Part shown: positions 1-8,895 of the stretch, piece by piece
Layout: each line of letters starts with the position of its first letter
Numbering within the stretch: the stretch's first letter is position 1
Source: Paratractidigestivibacter sp963591565
GTDB taxonomy: Bacteria > Actinomycetota > Coriobacteriia > Coriobacteriales > Atopobiaceae
Reading direction: 5' to 3'
DNA: 32,471 nt
Assembly: GCA_963591565.1 (NCBI GenBank)
Contig: CAVAUD010000009.1
Location: 1 to 32,471 of the forward strand
The notes under the pieces: model-generated
Told to the model about the DNA's origin: nothing
What the model saw: only the letters and a program-made list of their open reading frames with translations
The model's database searches: none
Program-made: the position numbers and the translations under genes

Positions 1-304
1 AAGGTTTCCTTCTGGGATTAGCTCTGCCCCGCAGCAGCAACCCGTGCCCGTGCGGAGGCCGCGAAGGGGGCCGGGGGAGGTGAGCGGAGATTTGCGAACG
101 CAAACTCCAGCTCACCTCCCCCGGCCCCCGGCGGCCTCACGACGCCCGCCTTTTTGATGGAGCCGCGCCCCGCGTCAACACTCTGGGGTAGAATTAATCG
201 GTCTGCGCTTTCGGCGCACGGTTTGGATTGTTCGGTCGGCGGAGGACCCGCGACCGTTGCATATAAGAAACGACCTGTACCCGATCGAAAGGAACCCGCA
301 AGGA
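1..304. other. Leader region before the RNase J gene
   Basis: No complete gene is seen before the RNase J start. The first 21 bases could encode a C-terminal tail KVSFWD followed by TAG at 19-21, but six codons are too few to identify a gene. The stretch is dominated by the long inverted repeat at 55-138 with a T-run at 151-155. A possible -10 hexamer TAGAAT lies at 189-194, without a convincing -35. A purine-rich ribosome-binding segment (GAAAGGA, 287-293) precedes the RNase J start. Confidence 0.5.
55..138. repeat. Long GC-rich inverted repeat, possible terminator
   Basis: A perfect 20-base inverted repeat pairs 66-85 with 110-129. It continues outward with 8 further pairs (55-62 with 131-138) and inward with a TTTGCG/CGCAAA stem (91-96 with 99-104) closed by a 2-base loop, with small bulges. 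The whole is one very long imperfect hairpin. A run of five T follows at 151-155, 12 bases beyond the outer arm, so it may end transcription of the upstream gene. The stem is much longer than an ordinary intrinsic terminator, so a dispersed palindromic repeat element is an alternative. No second copy was noticed in this window. Confidence 0.75.
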
Positions 305-1969
305 ATGCCCAAGAAAGAAAGTGCCCTAAAGATCATCCCGCTTGGCGGACTCGACGGCATCGGCAAGAACATGACCGCGTTCGAGTTTGGCAACGACATG
401 GTCTTGATCGACGCCGGCCTGATGTTTCCCGAGGACGACCAGCCCGGCATCGACCTGATTCTGCCCGACTACACCTACGTGCTCGAGCACGAGGAGAAGC
501 TGCGCGGCATCATCATCACCCACGGCCACGAGGACCACACCGGTGCTTTGCCGTACCTGCTCATGGACCTTACCCGCAAGGTCCCCATATACTCGAGCAA
601 GCTCACCTTGGGCATGATCCAGGGCAAGCTTGCCGAGCACAACATCAAGTCGCCGAAGTTCCGCGAGATCTCTGACGGCGCCACGCTCACCCTTGGCGCC
701 TTCGACCTCACGTTCTTCTCCATGACCCACTCCATCCCCGGCGCCCTCGGCGTCTTCATGAGCACGCCGGCCGGCACCGTCATGCACACCGGCGACTTCA
801 AGCTCGACCAGACGCCCGTTGACGGCAAGAGGCCCAACTACCAGGCCATCTGCAAGTTCGCGAGCACCGGCGTCGACGTGCTTCTCTCCGACTCGACCAA
901 CGCGACGCGCCCGGGCTTCACCCAGTCCGAGTCCGCTGTGGGGCCGAGCCTTCGCCACATCATCAAGAACGCCACGGGCCGCGTCTTTGTCGCGTCCTTC
1001 TCGAGCCACATCCACCGCCTGCAGCAGGTCTGCGACGCCGCGACCGCCGTGGGCCGCAAGGTCGTCGTGACCGGCCGCTCCATGGTGACCAACACCAAGG
1101 TCGCCCGCGAGCTGGGCTATCTCAACATCGCCGAGGACGACATCATCGACGCCTACGAGGTGGGCAAGATCGACGACGACAAGATCGTCGTTCTCTGCAC
1201 CGGTTCCCAGGGCGAGCCCCTCTCGGCCCTGGCCCGCATGGCCAACGGCGAGCACAAGTCGCTCTCCATCCACGCCGGCGACACGGTGATCATCTCCGCC
1301 ACGCCCGTTCCCGGAAACGAGAAGAGCGTCCAGGGCATCGTGAACTCGCTCTCCAAGATCGGCTGCGACGTCTACGACAAGAGCCGCGCCCTCGTGCACG
1401 TCTCGGGCCACGCCAGCCAGGAGGAGCTCAAGCTCATGCTCTCCATGGCCAAGCCCCGCTACTTCATGCCTGTCCACGGCGAGGCCCAGCACCTGCGCGC
1501 CCACGCCGACCTGGCCGCTTCCCTGGGAATTCCCCGCGAGAAGATCTTCGTCATGGACAACGGCGACTCGCTCGAGCTCTGCCGCCACAAGGCCCGTCGC
1601 GGCCGCGGCGTCGAGTCCGGCGTCGTCTACGTCGAGGGCGGCAACGTCACCGAGGCCAACCCCGTCGTCCTGCGCGACCGCCAGAAGCTCGCCCAGGACG
1701 GTGTCGTGAGCTGCACCGTCGCCGTCTCGCGCAAGCGCCACGGCGTCATCTGCGTCGACATCTCGACCCGCGGCTGCTCCTACCAGGCCGAGGACGACCT
1801 TATGTCCGACGCCCAGTCCCAGGTCAGGGCAGCTATCGAGAAGCTCTCGGGCTCCAACGACGCCACGATCGACGCGATGCGCCGCGCCGTTCGCAACACC
1901 CTCTCCAACCTTCTTTGGAACAAGACTCACACCAGGCCCATGGTCATCCCGGTCGTCCTGGAGGTCTAA
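305..1969 (+). CDS. rnj: Ribonuclease J
   Basis: RNase J is a cytoplasmic metallo-beta-lactamase/beta-CASP ribonuclease with 5'-to-3' exonuclease and endonuclease activity in mRNA decay and rRNA maturation. The 554-residue length is typical. The Zn motif HGHEDH is at residues 73-78, followed by HTGDFKLD and the beta-CASP block LLSDSTN. VHVSGHASQEEL and PVHGEAQHL supply later conserved residues. The ATG at 305 is preferred: it is preceded by GAAAGGA (287-293) and begins with MPKKESALK as in homologues. An in-frame TTG at 257 would add 16 residues with no family support. The stop TAA is immediately followed by the ftsK ATG, and the ftsK ribosome-binding site GGAGG lies inside the rnj 3' end, so the two are translationally linked. 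The rnj-spoIIIE pairing is also found in Bacillus. Confidence 0.95.
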   Translation: MPKKESALKIIPLGGLDGIGKNMTAFEFGNDMVLIDAGLMFPEDDQPGIDLILPDYTYVLEHEEKLRGIIITHGHEDHTGALPYLLMDLTRKVPIYSSKLTLGMIQGKLAEHNIKSPKFREISDGATLTLGAFDLTFFSMTHSIPGALGVFMSTPAGTVMHTGDFKLDQTPVDGKRPNYQAICKFASTGVDVLLSDSTNATRPGFTQSESAVGPSLRHIIKNATGRVFVASFSSHIHRLQQVCDAATAVGRKVVVTGRSMVTNTKVARELGYLNIAEDDIIDAYEVGKIDDDKIVVLCTGSQGEPLSALARMANGEHKSLSIHAGDTVIISATPVPGNEKSVQGIVNSLSKIGCDVYDKSRALVHVSGHASQEELKLMLSMAKPRYFMPVHGEAQHLRAHADLAASLGIPREKIFVMDNGDSLELCRHKARRGRGVESGVVYVEGGNVTEANPVVLRDRQKLAQDGVVSCTVAVSRKRHGVICVDISTRGCSYQAEDDLMSDAQSQVRAAIEKLSGSNDATIDAMRRAVRNTLSNLLWNKTHTRPMVIPVVLEV

Positions 1970-4681
1970 ATGCCTTCTAAACGCAGCTCAAACGCAGCAA
2001 AGAACAAGAAAAACAACAGCAGCCGCCAGGCACAGTCCCGCGCGGCGCAGGCGGCTGCTGCCGATTTCGGCGGCCTGACCACCGCGCAAAGCGACATCAT
2101 CGGTGTCGTTTTGGCGGTGCTCGCCATCGCGATGTTCATCTCGGTCGTGGCGCCTTCCACGGCCCCGGTTACCAGCGCCATGGGCCACCTTCTTGGCCTG
2201 GGGTTCGGCACCGGCGCCGTGCTCGTGCCGGTGGCCCTGTTCGTCTTTGCCATGACCTTCTTCACGGCGGACGAGGGGCCGATCTCGGGCCGCGTGGCGG
2301 CGGGCCTCGTGCTCATCGTCGTGGCGGTTCTCGCCATGATCTCGCTTAACCAGCCGGCCGCCGCGGCCGCGCCCGAGCGCCTGATCACCGATACCGTGGC
2401 CGTCAGGGCAGGCGGCTACGTGGGCGGCGGCATCGCCTGCGTTCTGGCCACCTACCTGGGCGTTATTGTCGGCAACGTGGTGCTTCTCGGCATCATCGTC
2501 GCCGGCCTCGTCGTCTGCGGCTTCTCGATCACCGATGTCGTGGCCCGGGTCTCGGCCCGCGCCGCCGCGGCCTCTGAGGCCCGCCGCTTCGCCGCCGAGC
2601 AGCGCGCCCAGGAGCGCGCCGTTACCCGCGACGCCACCGTGGCCAACGACAAGCCCCGCCGCTTCGCCAAGGGCAGCGACACCTCGGTCGCCAAGCAGTC
2701 CCAGGCCTCCCTCTTCGACGAGACGGGCGAGGGCCAGACCACCTTCATCGGCGAGCGCAAGACGAGCGTCCTCAAGCGCAACAAGTCCGTCCTGCCGTCG
2801 CTCAAGACCAGCGACTTCTCCTTCAACGACGATCCCGACGAGCGCGAGGGGGCCGCCCCCGCCGTCGTGAACGACAGCCTTTTTGCCCCCGACGACGTGG
2901 CCGACCTTGGCGAGAAGGACCCCGAGCCCAAGACCTCGCTTCTCTCCCGCAAGAAGAAGGGCAAGTCGGGCAAGGCCGCCAAGGCCGCTGCCGCCGCCGT
3001 CGACGAGGCCTTCGAGGACATGGGCGACGCCCCCGTCTTCGAGACCCCCTTCGACGACCCCGCACCCGCCGCCGTCGCTTCCGGCGACGCGAAGCGCGCG
3101 TCTCAGCAGGAGAAGGCCGACAACATCCCCGATTTCCTCAAGAACCCCAAGGGCACCAAGGCCACGGCCGTCGAGGCCCCGGCCGAGCTCACCCGCCCGG
3201 GCGACGCCGACGAGTCCTATGAGCTGCCGCCGCTTTCGATCCTGCGCCAAAACGACGCCAACAACGGCGACTTCGGCAACGACGAGGAGCTCACCCGCAC
3301 CGCCCAGAAGCTCCAGGCCACCCTCGAGGAGTTTGGCCTGGGCGCCCGCGTTACCGGCTGGACGGCCGGCCCCTCCGTCACGACCTTCAAGATCGCGATG
3401 GGCGAGGGCGAGCGCGTGAACAAGATCGTGAACCTCGAGGACGACATCGCGCTGTCCCTGGCCGCCAAGTCGGTCCGTATCTTCTCGCCGATCCCCGGCA
3501 CCTCGCTTGTGGGCATCGAGATCCCCAACGAGAAGAGCCAGCCGGTCTATCTCTCGGACGTCCTTCCCTTCGCGCAGGGCGGGCCGCTTGAGTGCGCCTT
3601 TGGCCGCGACTCCGAGGGCAAGCCGATCGTCGTCGACCTCGCGGGCCTGCCGCACCTTCTGGTCGCCGGCACCACGGGCTCGGGCAAGTCGGTCCTTCTC
3701 AACTCCATCATCATGAGCATGCTCATGCGCGCCACGCCCGAGCAGGTGCGCCTCATCATGGTCGACCCCAAGCGCGTCGAGTTCACCGGCTACGCGGGCC
3801 TGCCGCACCTGTATGTGCCCGTCGTCACCGAGCCGCGCCAGGCCGCGAGCGCCCTGCAGTGGGGCGTGACCGAGATGGAGAGGCGCCTCAAGGTCTTCGA
3901 GCACTACAAGGTGCGCGACATCAAGACCTACAACGGCAACGTGGACGGCGGCAAGTACGCCGACATGGAGAACCCGCCCAAGCACATGCCCTACTTCGTC
4001 ATCGTCATCGACGAGCTGGCCGACCTCATGATGGTGGCCGGCAAGGACGTCGAGACCTCGATCGTGCGCATCGCGCAGCTGGGCCGCGCCGCCGGTATCC
4101 ACCTGATCGTCGCCACCCAGCGCCCCTCGGCGGACGTCGTGACCGGCCTTATCCGCGCCAACATCGACAACCGCGTGGCGCTTTCGGTCGACAACTCGCT
4201 CAACTCCCGCATCATCCTTGACCAGAAGGGCGCAGAGCAGCTCTTGGGCCGCGGAGACATGCTCGTCAAGCTGCGAGGCAAGAAGCCAAGGCGCGCGCAA
4301 GGTTGTTGGGTTTCCGATGACGAGATCGAGCAGACGGTAAAGTTTGTTCGCGAGCAGGTCACGGCCGACTACCACGAGGACATCCTCACCGCCGTCGTCC
4401 CCAACGCGCCCGGCGCCCCCGGCTCCGACGCGCCCAAGGAAGACGACCCGCTCGTCTGGCAGGCGGCTCAGCTTGTCGTGGAGTCCCAGTTGGGTTCGAC
4501 CTCCGGCCTGCAGCGCGCCCTCTCGGTTGGGTATGCTAGGGCAGGGCGCATCATGGATATGCTCGAGGCCAAGGGCGTCGTAGGCCCGGCCAACGGCTCC
4601 AAGCCCAGGGACGTTTTGATTGACATGGAGGGCCTTGAGGAGCTCAAGACCCAGGACGCGATTTATCAGGGGGTTGAGTAG
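1970..4681 (+). CDS. ftsK: FtsK/SpoIIIE DNA translocase
   Basis: This is a septal ATP-driven double-stranded DNA pump that clears chromosome ends from the closing division site. The 903-residue protein has a basic N-terminus and four to five membrane segments at about residues 42-60, 76-98, 108-126 and 148-185. A charged, Ala/Pro-rich linker follows to about residue 410. The motor has Walker A GTTGSGKS near 566-573 and Walker B VIVIDELADLM near 675-686. The winged-helix gamma domain, which reads KOPS/SRS-type sequences, is at the C-terminus (LQRALSVGYARAGRIMDMLE). The start is set by GGAGG at 1960-1964, five bases before the ATG. The next gene starts at a GTG one base beyond the stop, so co-expression is likely. 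Family assignment is firm; direct experimental function is inferred. Confidence 0.95.
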   Translation: MPSKRSSNAAKNKKNNSSRQAQSRAAQAAAADFGGLTTAQSDIIGVVLAVLAIAMFISVVAPSTAPVTSAMGHLLGLGFGTGAVLVPVALFVFAMTFFTADEGPISGRVAAGLVLIVVAVLAMISLNQPAAAAAPERLITDTVAVRAGGYVGGGIACVLATYLGVIVGNVVLLGIIVAGLVVCGFSITDVVARVSARAAAASEARRFAAEQRAQERAVTRDATVANDKPRRFAKGSDTSVAKQSQASLFDETGEGQTTFIGERKTSVLKRNKSVLPSLKTSDFSFNDDPDEREGAAPAVVNDSLFAPDDVADLGEKDPEPKTSLLSRKKKGKSGKAAKAAAAAVDEAFEDMGDAPVFETPFDDPAPAAVASGDAKRASQQEKADNIPDFLKNPKGTKATAVEAPAELTRPGDADESYELPPLSILRQNDANNGDFGNDEELTRTAQKLQATLEEFGLGARVTGWTAGPSVTTFKIAMGEGERVNKIVNLEDDIALSLAAKSVRIFSPIPGTSLVGIEIPNEKSQPVYLSDVLPFAQGGPLECAFGRDSEGKPIVVDLAGLPHLLVAGTTGSGKSVLLNSIIMSMLMRATPEQVRLIMVDPKRVEFTGYAGLPHLYVPVVTEPRQAASALQWGVTEMERRLKVFEHYKVRDIKTYNGNVDGGKYADMENPPKHMPYFVIVIDELADLMMVAGKDVETSIVRIAQLGRAAGIHLIVATQRPSADVVTGLIRANIDNRVALSVDNSLNSRIILDQKGAEQLLGRGDMLVKLRGKKPRRAQGCWVSDDEIEQTVKFVREQVTADYHEDILTAVVPNAPGAPGSDAPKEDDPLVWQAAQLVVESQLGSTSGLQRALSVGYARAGRIMDMLEAKGVVGPANGSKPRDVLIDMEGLEELKTQDAIYQGVE

Positions 4682-4682
4682 G

Positions 4683-6395
4683 GTGCCAAAGCCGCACTTC
4701 AGCGAGCTGCTGCAAAGACGCAGGCACGAACTCGGTCTCTCCATCGAGCAGGCCTCCCGCATCCTCAAGCTGCGCGAGGACGTTCTCGTCAGCTTCGAGG
4801 AGGGAGACTTCGAGCGCATCCCGCAGAGCGGCTACGCTCAGGGCATGCTCTCCTCATACGCCCGCTACCTGGGCCTGAACTCCCGCGAGATCGTTGACCT
4901 TTTCCAGGAGGAGCTCTACCACTACGTCAACGGCACCTCTTCCCACGAGTTGCGCCGCCGCACGCGAGACACCCAGACGGGCCGCTTCATCGCGGGCTAC
5001 GACGTCGTGAATGCCGAGGGTTCGCGCCCTAAGGCCTACGTCGAGTACCGCGGTCTTCTCCCCACCTCGGGAGGCCCCGCCGGCGACATGGGCGCCTTCG
5101 CCACGACCTCGCCCTCCCGTCCGCGGCGCACGATGCCGATGGCGGGATCGGGCCCGTCCGCCGCGTCTGCCTACGGCCAGGGCGGCTACAGCAACGGCGC
5201 CGCTCGGGGCCATAGCTACAACGCGGCCCCGCAGGGCTCCTCGTACCAGCAGGATGACGAGCAGTACCGCGGCAGCGCCCGCCGCGCGCGCAACCAGCGC
5301 AGGCGCACGACCAACAACAACGACCCCGCCTCGAGGCTCTTGTCCCAGAGGCAGCAGGTGACGGGAGCGGCAAGCAACCAGATGAGCAGGCAATACTCCA
5401 CCGGGCGCGGCGGGGCGGCGCAAGGTCGCGGCACGCGCCCGCAGCGCACGTATCGTCGCGACGACGTGAGCACCCGCCGCGTCGTCTCGGGCGACTACAG
5501 CGACGACATGCGCTACGACGACCGCGCCCGTCCCTACGAGCGCGCCTCGACCATCACGGGGCGCCGCTCTTCCCGTAACATCGCCAGCACCGATCGACCC
5601 AATGTGCGCAGGCGAGCTCCGCAGTCCGGCTACGGCTCGGGTTCGCGCGGGCGTCAGCAGGGGAGAAGGCGCCAGCCGCAGAGGCAGGGGCTTCTCGGCG
5701 GCATCCTGGGCTTCTTCTCGGATTCGAGAAACGCCACGTTCGCGATAATCGTCATTCTCGCCATGGTATTGACCGGCATCCTGGTCTTTGCCGCGACGTC
5801 GTGCGTGAACGCCAAGACGCAGACGGGGTCCACGAGCGGGCAGACGGTTGCCGTCAACTCGACGGACAGCTCCTCGAGCAAGAGCAACTCGTCGAGCAGC
5901 ACGGACTCTGGCAGCGACTCCGGCTCGTCGAGCAAGTCCACGACCTCGACGACGGGCACCACCACGACGACCGACGCGACCGCGACGACCGACGCCGCGA
6001 CCACGACCGATGGCAGCGCCACCGATGCCGCCGCTACCACGACGGCCCAGCAGGCCACCGTGGTCAAGGTCTCGGTCGCCGACGGCGAGTACTCCTGGCT
6101 CGAGATCACCTGCGACGGCACGAGCGCCGTTGCCGAGAGCGTGACCGGCCCCTGGGAGGCCGAGTACACGGTGACCGACTCGATCTCGATCCGCGCCGCC
6201 AACCCGTCCAAGGTCTCGGTGACCGAGAACGGCAAGAAGGTCGACTTCACCTCGAAGGCCTCCGGCACGGGCAGCCTGACCATCAAGGGCACGCCTGTGA
6301 CCACGACCGACGAGGCGGCCGCCGCCGACGGCGACGCCGCGACCACCGGCACGTCGACGACCACCACCGGCACGTCCACCACCAGCACGCAATAG
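4683..6395 (+). CDS. rodZ: RodZ-like membrane HTH protein
   Basis: RodZ proteins link the MreB-type cytoskeleton to cell-wall elongation. The N-terminal HTH_25 domain occupies about residues 1-80 (FSELLQRRRHELGLSIEQAS, then GYAQGMLSSYARYLGL). A long basic, Arg/Gln/Gly/Ser-rich linker runs to about 345. One membrane helix is at about 347-371 (FAIIVILAMVLTGILVF). An extracytoplasmic Ser/Thr-rich tract spans about 376-455, and the RodZ C-terminal beta-domain about 458-540 (VKVSVADGEYSWLEI). A Thr-rich tail ends the protein. The GTG at 4683 is chosen because it begins right at the conserved HTH region and one base after the ftsK stop. At 570 residues it is much longer than E. coli RodZ, mainly from the two low-complexity linkers. 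Position before pgsA-cinA-recA matches Bacillus ymfM. Confidence 0.88.
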   Translation: MPKPHFSELLQRRRHELGLSIEQASRILKLREDVLVSFEEGDFERIPQSGYAQGMLSSYARYLGLNSREIVDLFQEELYHYVNGTSSHELRRRTRDTQTGRFIAGYDVVNAEGSRPKAYVEYRGLLPTSGGPAGDMGAFATTSPSRPRRTMPMAGSGPSAASAYGQGGYSNGAARGHSYNAAPQGSSYQQDDEQYRGSARRARNQRRRTTNNNDPASRLLSQRQQVTGAASNQMSRQYSTGRGGAAQGRGTRPQRTYRRDDVSTRRVVSGDYSDDMRYDDRARPYERASTITGRRSSRNIASTDRPNVRRRAPQSGYGSGSRGRQQGRRRQPQRQGLLGGILGFFSDSRNATFAIIVILAMVLTGILVFAATSCVNAKTQTGSTSGQTVAVNSTDSSSSKSNSSSSTDSGSDSGSSSKSTTSTTGTTTTTDATATTDAATTTDGSATDAAATTTAQQATVVKVSVADGEYSWLEITCDGTSAVAESVTGPWEAEYTVTDSISIRAANPSKVSVTENGKKVDFTSKASGTGSLTIKGTPVTTTDEAAAADGDAATTGTSTTTTGTSTTSTQ

Positions 6396-6427
6396 TCGTT
6401 TCGACTTTTATCCATAGGAGGGCAACC

Positions 6428-6925
6428 ATGGCCAAAGAATCCAGCTTCGACGTCGTCTCTGTCGTCGACATGCAGGAGCTCGACAACGCCTGCACCCAGG
6501 CTGCGCGCGAGCTTACCCAGCGCTACGACCTCAAGGGCACGGGCGCCTCGCTCGAGCTCTCCAAGAAGGAGGGCACGCTCAAGATCGAGGCCCCGTCCGA
6601 GTTCGTCTGCGGGCAGGTGCGCGACATCCTGGGCTCCAAGCTCGTGAAGCGCGGCATCGACCTGACCAGCATCAAGTGGAAAGACGTCGAGGCCGCCGGC
6701 GGCATGACCGTGCGCCAGACCGGCGCCGTGATCCAGGGCATCGACCAGGACACCGCCAAGAAGATCTCTAAGGAGATCCGCGACCTCAAGGTGAAGGCCA
6801 AGGCCACCGTCGAGGGCGACAAGCTGCGCGTCTCGAGCGCCTCGCGCGACGTCCTGCAGTCGGTCATCGCGCACCTGAAGTCGGTCGACTTCGGCCAGCC
6901 CCTCCAGTTCAACAACTATCGATAG
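6428..6925 (+). CDS. yajQ: YajQ family nucleotide-binding protein
   Basis: YajQ/DUF520 proteins bind nucleic acids or nucleotides, and some members bind cyclic di-GMP; the role in this organism is not known. The 165-residue length matches the family (about 163). Family signatures are visible at the start (SSFDVVSVVDMQELDNA), at QRYDLKGTG, and in the second repeat (DLKVKATVEGDKLRV-type pattern) ending in QFNNYR. A strong AGGAGG at 6416-6421 fixes the ATG at 6428. The gene lies 32 bases after rodZ and runs directly into rimO, so it belongs to the same transcriptional run. Confidence 0.92.
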   Translation: MAKESSFDVVSVVDMQELDNACTQAARELTQRYDLKGTGASLELSKKEGTLKIEAPSEFVCGQVRDILGSKLVKRGIDLTSIKWKDVEAAGGMTVRQTGAVIQGIDQDTAKKISKEIRDLKVKAKATVEGDKLRVSSASRDVLQSVIAHLKSVDFGQPLQFNNYR

Positions 6926-6940
6926 GTGCGGAGGAAGCTC

Positions 6941-8284
6941 TTGTCTGGCAACACCACCGTGGCAAACATCCTGTTCATCACCCTGGGCTGCGCGAAGAAC
7001 GAGGTCGACACCGACCGCATGCGCGCCCTTCTTCTGGCCGACGGCTTCGGCGAGGTCTTCTCGCCGGAGGAGGCCGATCTCGCCATCGTGAACACCTGCT
7101 CCTTCTTGGCCTCGGCCACCGAGGAGTCCGTCGAGGCGACCTTAGAGATCGCCGAGTCGCGCGCGGGCGGCGTGCGCGAGTGCCCCATCGTCATGTGCGG
7201 CTGCGTGCCTTCTCGCTACGGAGACGAGCTGCGCGCCGAGCTTCCCGAGGTCGCGGCCTTCGTCAAGGCCGAGGACGAGGACGGCATCTGCGCCGTCGTG
7301 CGCGGGGCGCTGGGCCTTGAGGCGGGCATGGGCGGCCCGGTCCTGGACAGCGGGCTTCTCCGCACCGTCGAGGGCGCCTCGGCCTTCGTCAAGATCTCGG
7401 AGGGCTGCGACCGTTTCTGCACCTTCTGCGCCATCCCGTACATCCGCGGCCGCTACCACTCTCGCGCGAAGGACGAGATTCTCGCCGAGGTCGCGGCCCT
7501 TATGGAGGGCGGCGTGCGCGAGATCATCCTCATCGGCCAGGACACGGGCATCTGGGGCTCCGATTTCAAGGACGGCTCGAACTTGGCCGGGCTTCTCCGC
7601 GCCGTGGCCGAGGTCGTGCGCCCCTACGAGGGCTGGCTGCGCGTCCTTTACCTGCAGCCCGAGGGCATGACCGACGACCTCATCGCCGCGATTCGCGACA
7701 CGCCCGAGGTCCTGCCTTACATCGACATCCCCATCCAGCACTGCTCCGCTCGCATCCTGAAGGCCATGAACCGTTCCGGCAACCCCGCCGAGCTGCATGA
7801 GCTTTTCGCCCGCCTGCGCCGCGAGATCCCGGGCATGGTCCTTCGCACGACCGGCATGGCCGGTTTTCCCGGCGAGACGGACGAGGAGGCCGACGAGCTC
7901 TACGACTTCATCGAGGCCGAGGAGTTCGACTACACCTCCGTCTTCGCCTACTCGCCCGAGGAGGGCACCCGCGCCGCCGCGATGGAGGGCCAGGTCGATG
8001 AGGACGTCAAGCTCGAGCGCACCCAGCGTCTGATCGACCTGGTCGAGGAGCTGGGCTTCTCCGCCACCGCCAAGCACGTCGGCGAGCGCGTGAAGGTCAT
8101 CATCGACGGCGTCGAGGAGACCGAGGAGGGCGTCGAGCTCATCGGCCACACCTGGTTCCAGGCCCCCGACTGCGACGGGGCCGTCCACATCGCCTCCGGC
8201 GAGGCTGCCGTGGGCGATATCGTGACCGTCGATTTGGTCGATTCTTTCTGCTACGAGATGATCGGCGAGATCGTCGAGGATTAG
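6941..8284 (+). CDS. rimO: Ribosomal protein S12 methylthiotransferase RimO
   Basis: RimO is a radical-SAM enzyme that adds a methylthio group to the conserved Asp of ribosomal protein S12. The N-terminal UPF0004 domain supplies the auxiliary iron-sulfur cluster cysteines C17, C53 and C88. The radical SAM motif is CDRFCTFC (C156, C160, C163). The motif PYIDIPIQH follows, and a TRAM RNA-binding domain ends the protein. RimO rather than MiaB is favoured by GCAKNEVDTDRM at the start and the AIPYIRGRYHSR context. The TTG at 6941 is chosen because GGAGG (6930-6934) sits six bases upstream; a GTG at 6926 would place that site inside the gene. The protein is 447 residues. pgsA follows within 14 bases. 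Confidence 0.93.
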   Translation: MSGNTTVANILFITLGCAKNEVDTDRMRALLLADGFGEVFSPEEADLAIVNTCSFLASATEESVEATLEIAESRAGGVRECPIVMCGCVPSRYGDELRAELPEVAAFVKAEDEDGICAVVRGALGLEAGMGGPVLDSGLLRTVEGASAFVKISEGCDRFCTFCAIPYIRGRYHSRAKDEILAEVAALMEGGVREIILIGQDTGIWGSDFKDGSNLAGLLRAVAEVVRPYEGWLRVLYLQPEGMTDDLIAAIRDTPEVLPYIDIPIQHCSARILKAMNRSGNPAELHELFARLRREIPGMVLRTTGMAGFPGETDEEADELYDFIEAEEFDYTSVFAYSPEEGTRAAAMEGQVDEDVKLERTQRLIDLVEELGFSATAKHVGERVKVIIDGVEETEEGVELIGHTWFQAPDCDGAVHIASGEAAVGDIVTVDLVDSFCYEMIGEIVED

Positions 8285-8297
8285 GAGCGTGTCCGCG

Positions 8298-8894
8298 TTG
8301 TCTAAGAGCAAGGGCCTTTGGACGCCTGCCAACATCGTTACCTGCGCGCGCGTGGTGCTCGTGCCCCTGTGGCTCCTTCTGGCCGAGTTCGTGGGCGTCG
8401 CGCGCGCCGACTCGGTTTCTTGGCCGGGGATGGCCGTCTTCGCGTGCTTCGTGATCATCTCGCTCACCGATAAGGTCGACGGCTACCTCGCCAGGTCTCG
8501 AAACGAGGTCACGACCTTCGGCAAGTTCCTCGACCCGATCGCCGACAAACTCGCCGTCGTGGTGGCGCTGTGCTTCTTGCTCGAGCACCAGATGACGTCG
8601 TCGTGGGTTCTGCTTGTCGTCGTCGCGCGCGAGTTTCTGGTCTCTGGCCTGCGCATGGTCGTGGCGTCGAAGGGCGTCGTTGTCGCCGCGAGCAACCTTG
8701 GCAAGTGGAAGACGGCCACGACGATGGTCGCCATCTGCGGTTTGTTGTTCGTCTGCGCTATGCCGGCCGGGCTTGCCGCGGCGGGTTGGCTCGAGGTCGC
8801 CTTCCAGGCCTGCATGGCCGTCGCAGTCGTTTTGACGGCCTGGTCGGGCCTCGACTACTTCGTCAAGTCGTGGCAATACCTGAGCGAGGACTAG
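8298..8894 (+). CDS. pgsA: CDP-diacylglycerol-glycerol-3-phosphate 3-phosphatidyltransferase
   Basis: This integral membrane enzyme makes phosphatidylglycerol phosphate from CDP-diacylglycerol and glycerol-3-phosphate. The complete CDP-alcohol phosphotransferase signature is present: D58, D61-G62, A65-R66, G75, D79 and D83. Several hydrophobic helices flank it (about 18-32, 44-57, 85-95 and the C-terminal third). The TTG at 8298 is preferred because AGGAG at 8283-8287 is ten bases upstream; the GTG at 8289 would leave one base of spacing. The 198-residue length is normal. It sits between rimO and cinA, as pgsA sits before cinA-recA in Bacillus. A second paralogue is encoded at 28011-28766. 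Confidence 0.9.
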   Translation: MSKSKGLWTPANIVTCARVVLVPLWLLLAEFVGVARADSVSWPGMAVFACFVIISLTDKVDGYLARSRNEVTTFGKFLDPIADKLAVVVALCFLLEHQMTSSWVLLVVVAREFLVSGLRMVVASKGVVVAASNLGKWKTATTMVAICGLLFVCAMPAGLAAAGWLEVAFQACMAVAVVLTAWSGLDYFVKSWQYLSED

Positions 8895-8895
8895 C

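Noticed and set aside
1..21. Possible C-terminal tail of an upstream gene (KVSFWD then TAG)
   Set aside because: Six codons cannot be assigned to a gene, so it is mentioned but not listed as a CDS.
326..1930. Long open frame antisense to RNase J
   Set aside because: It mirrors the RNase J codons, shows no domain, and has no plausible start site.
1988..4819. Very long open frame antisense to ftsK
   Set aside because: High-GC coding sequence with C/G third positions commonly leaves the complementary frame open. The translation is low-complexity Gly/Val/Asp/Leu-rich with no family motifs, while the plus strand encodes complete FtsK.
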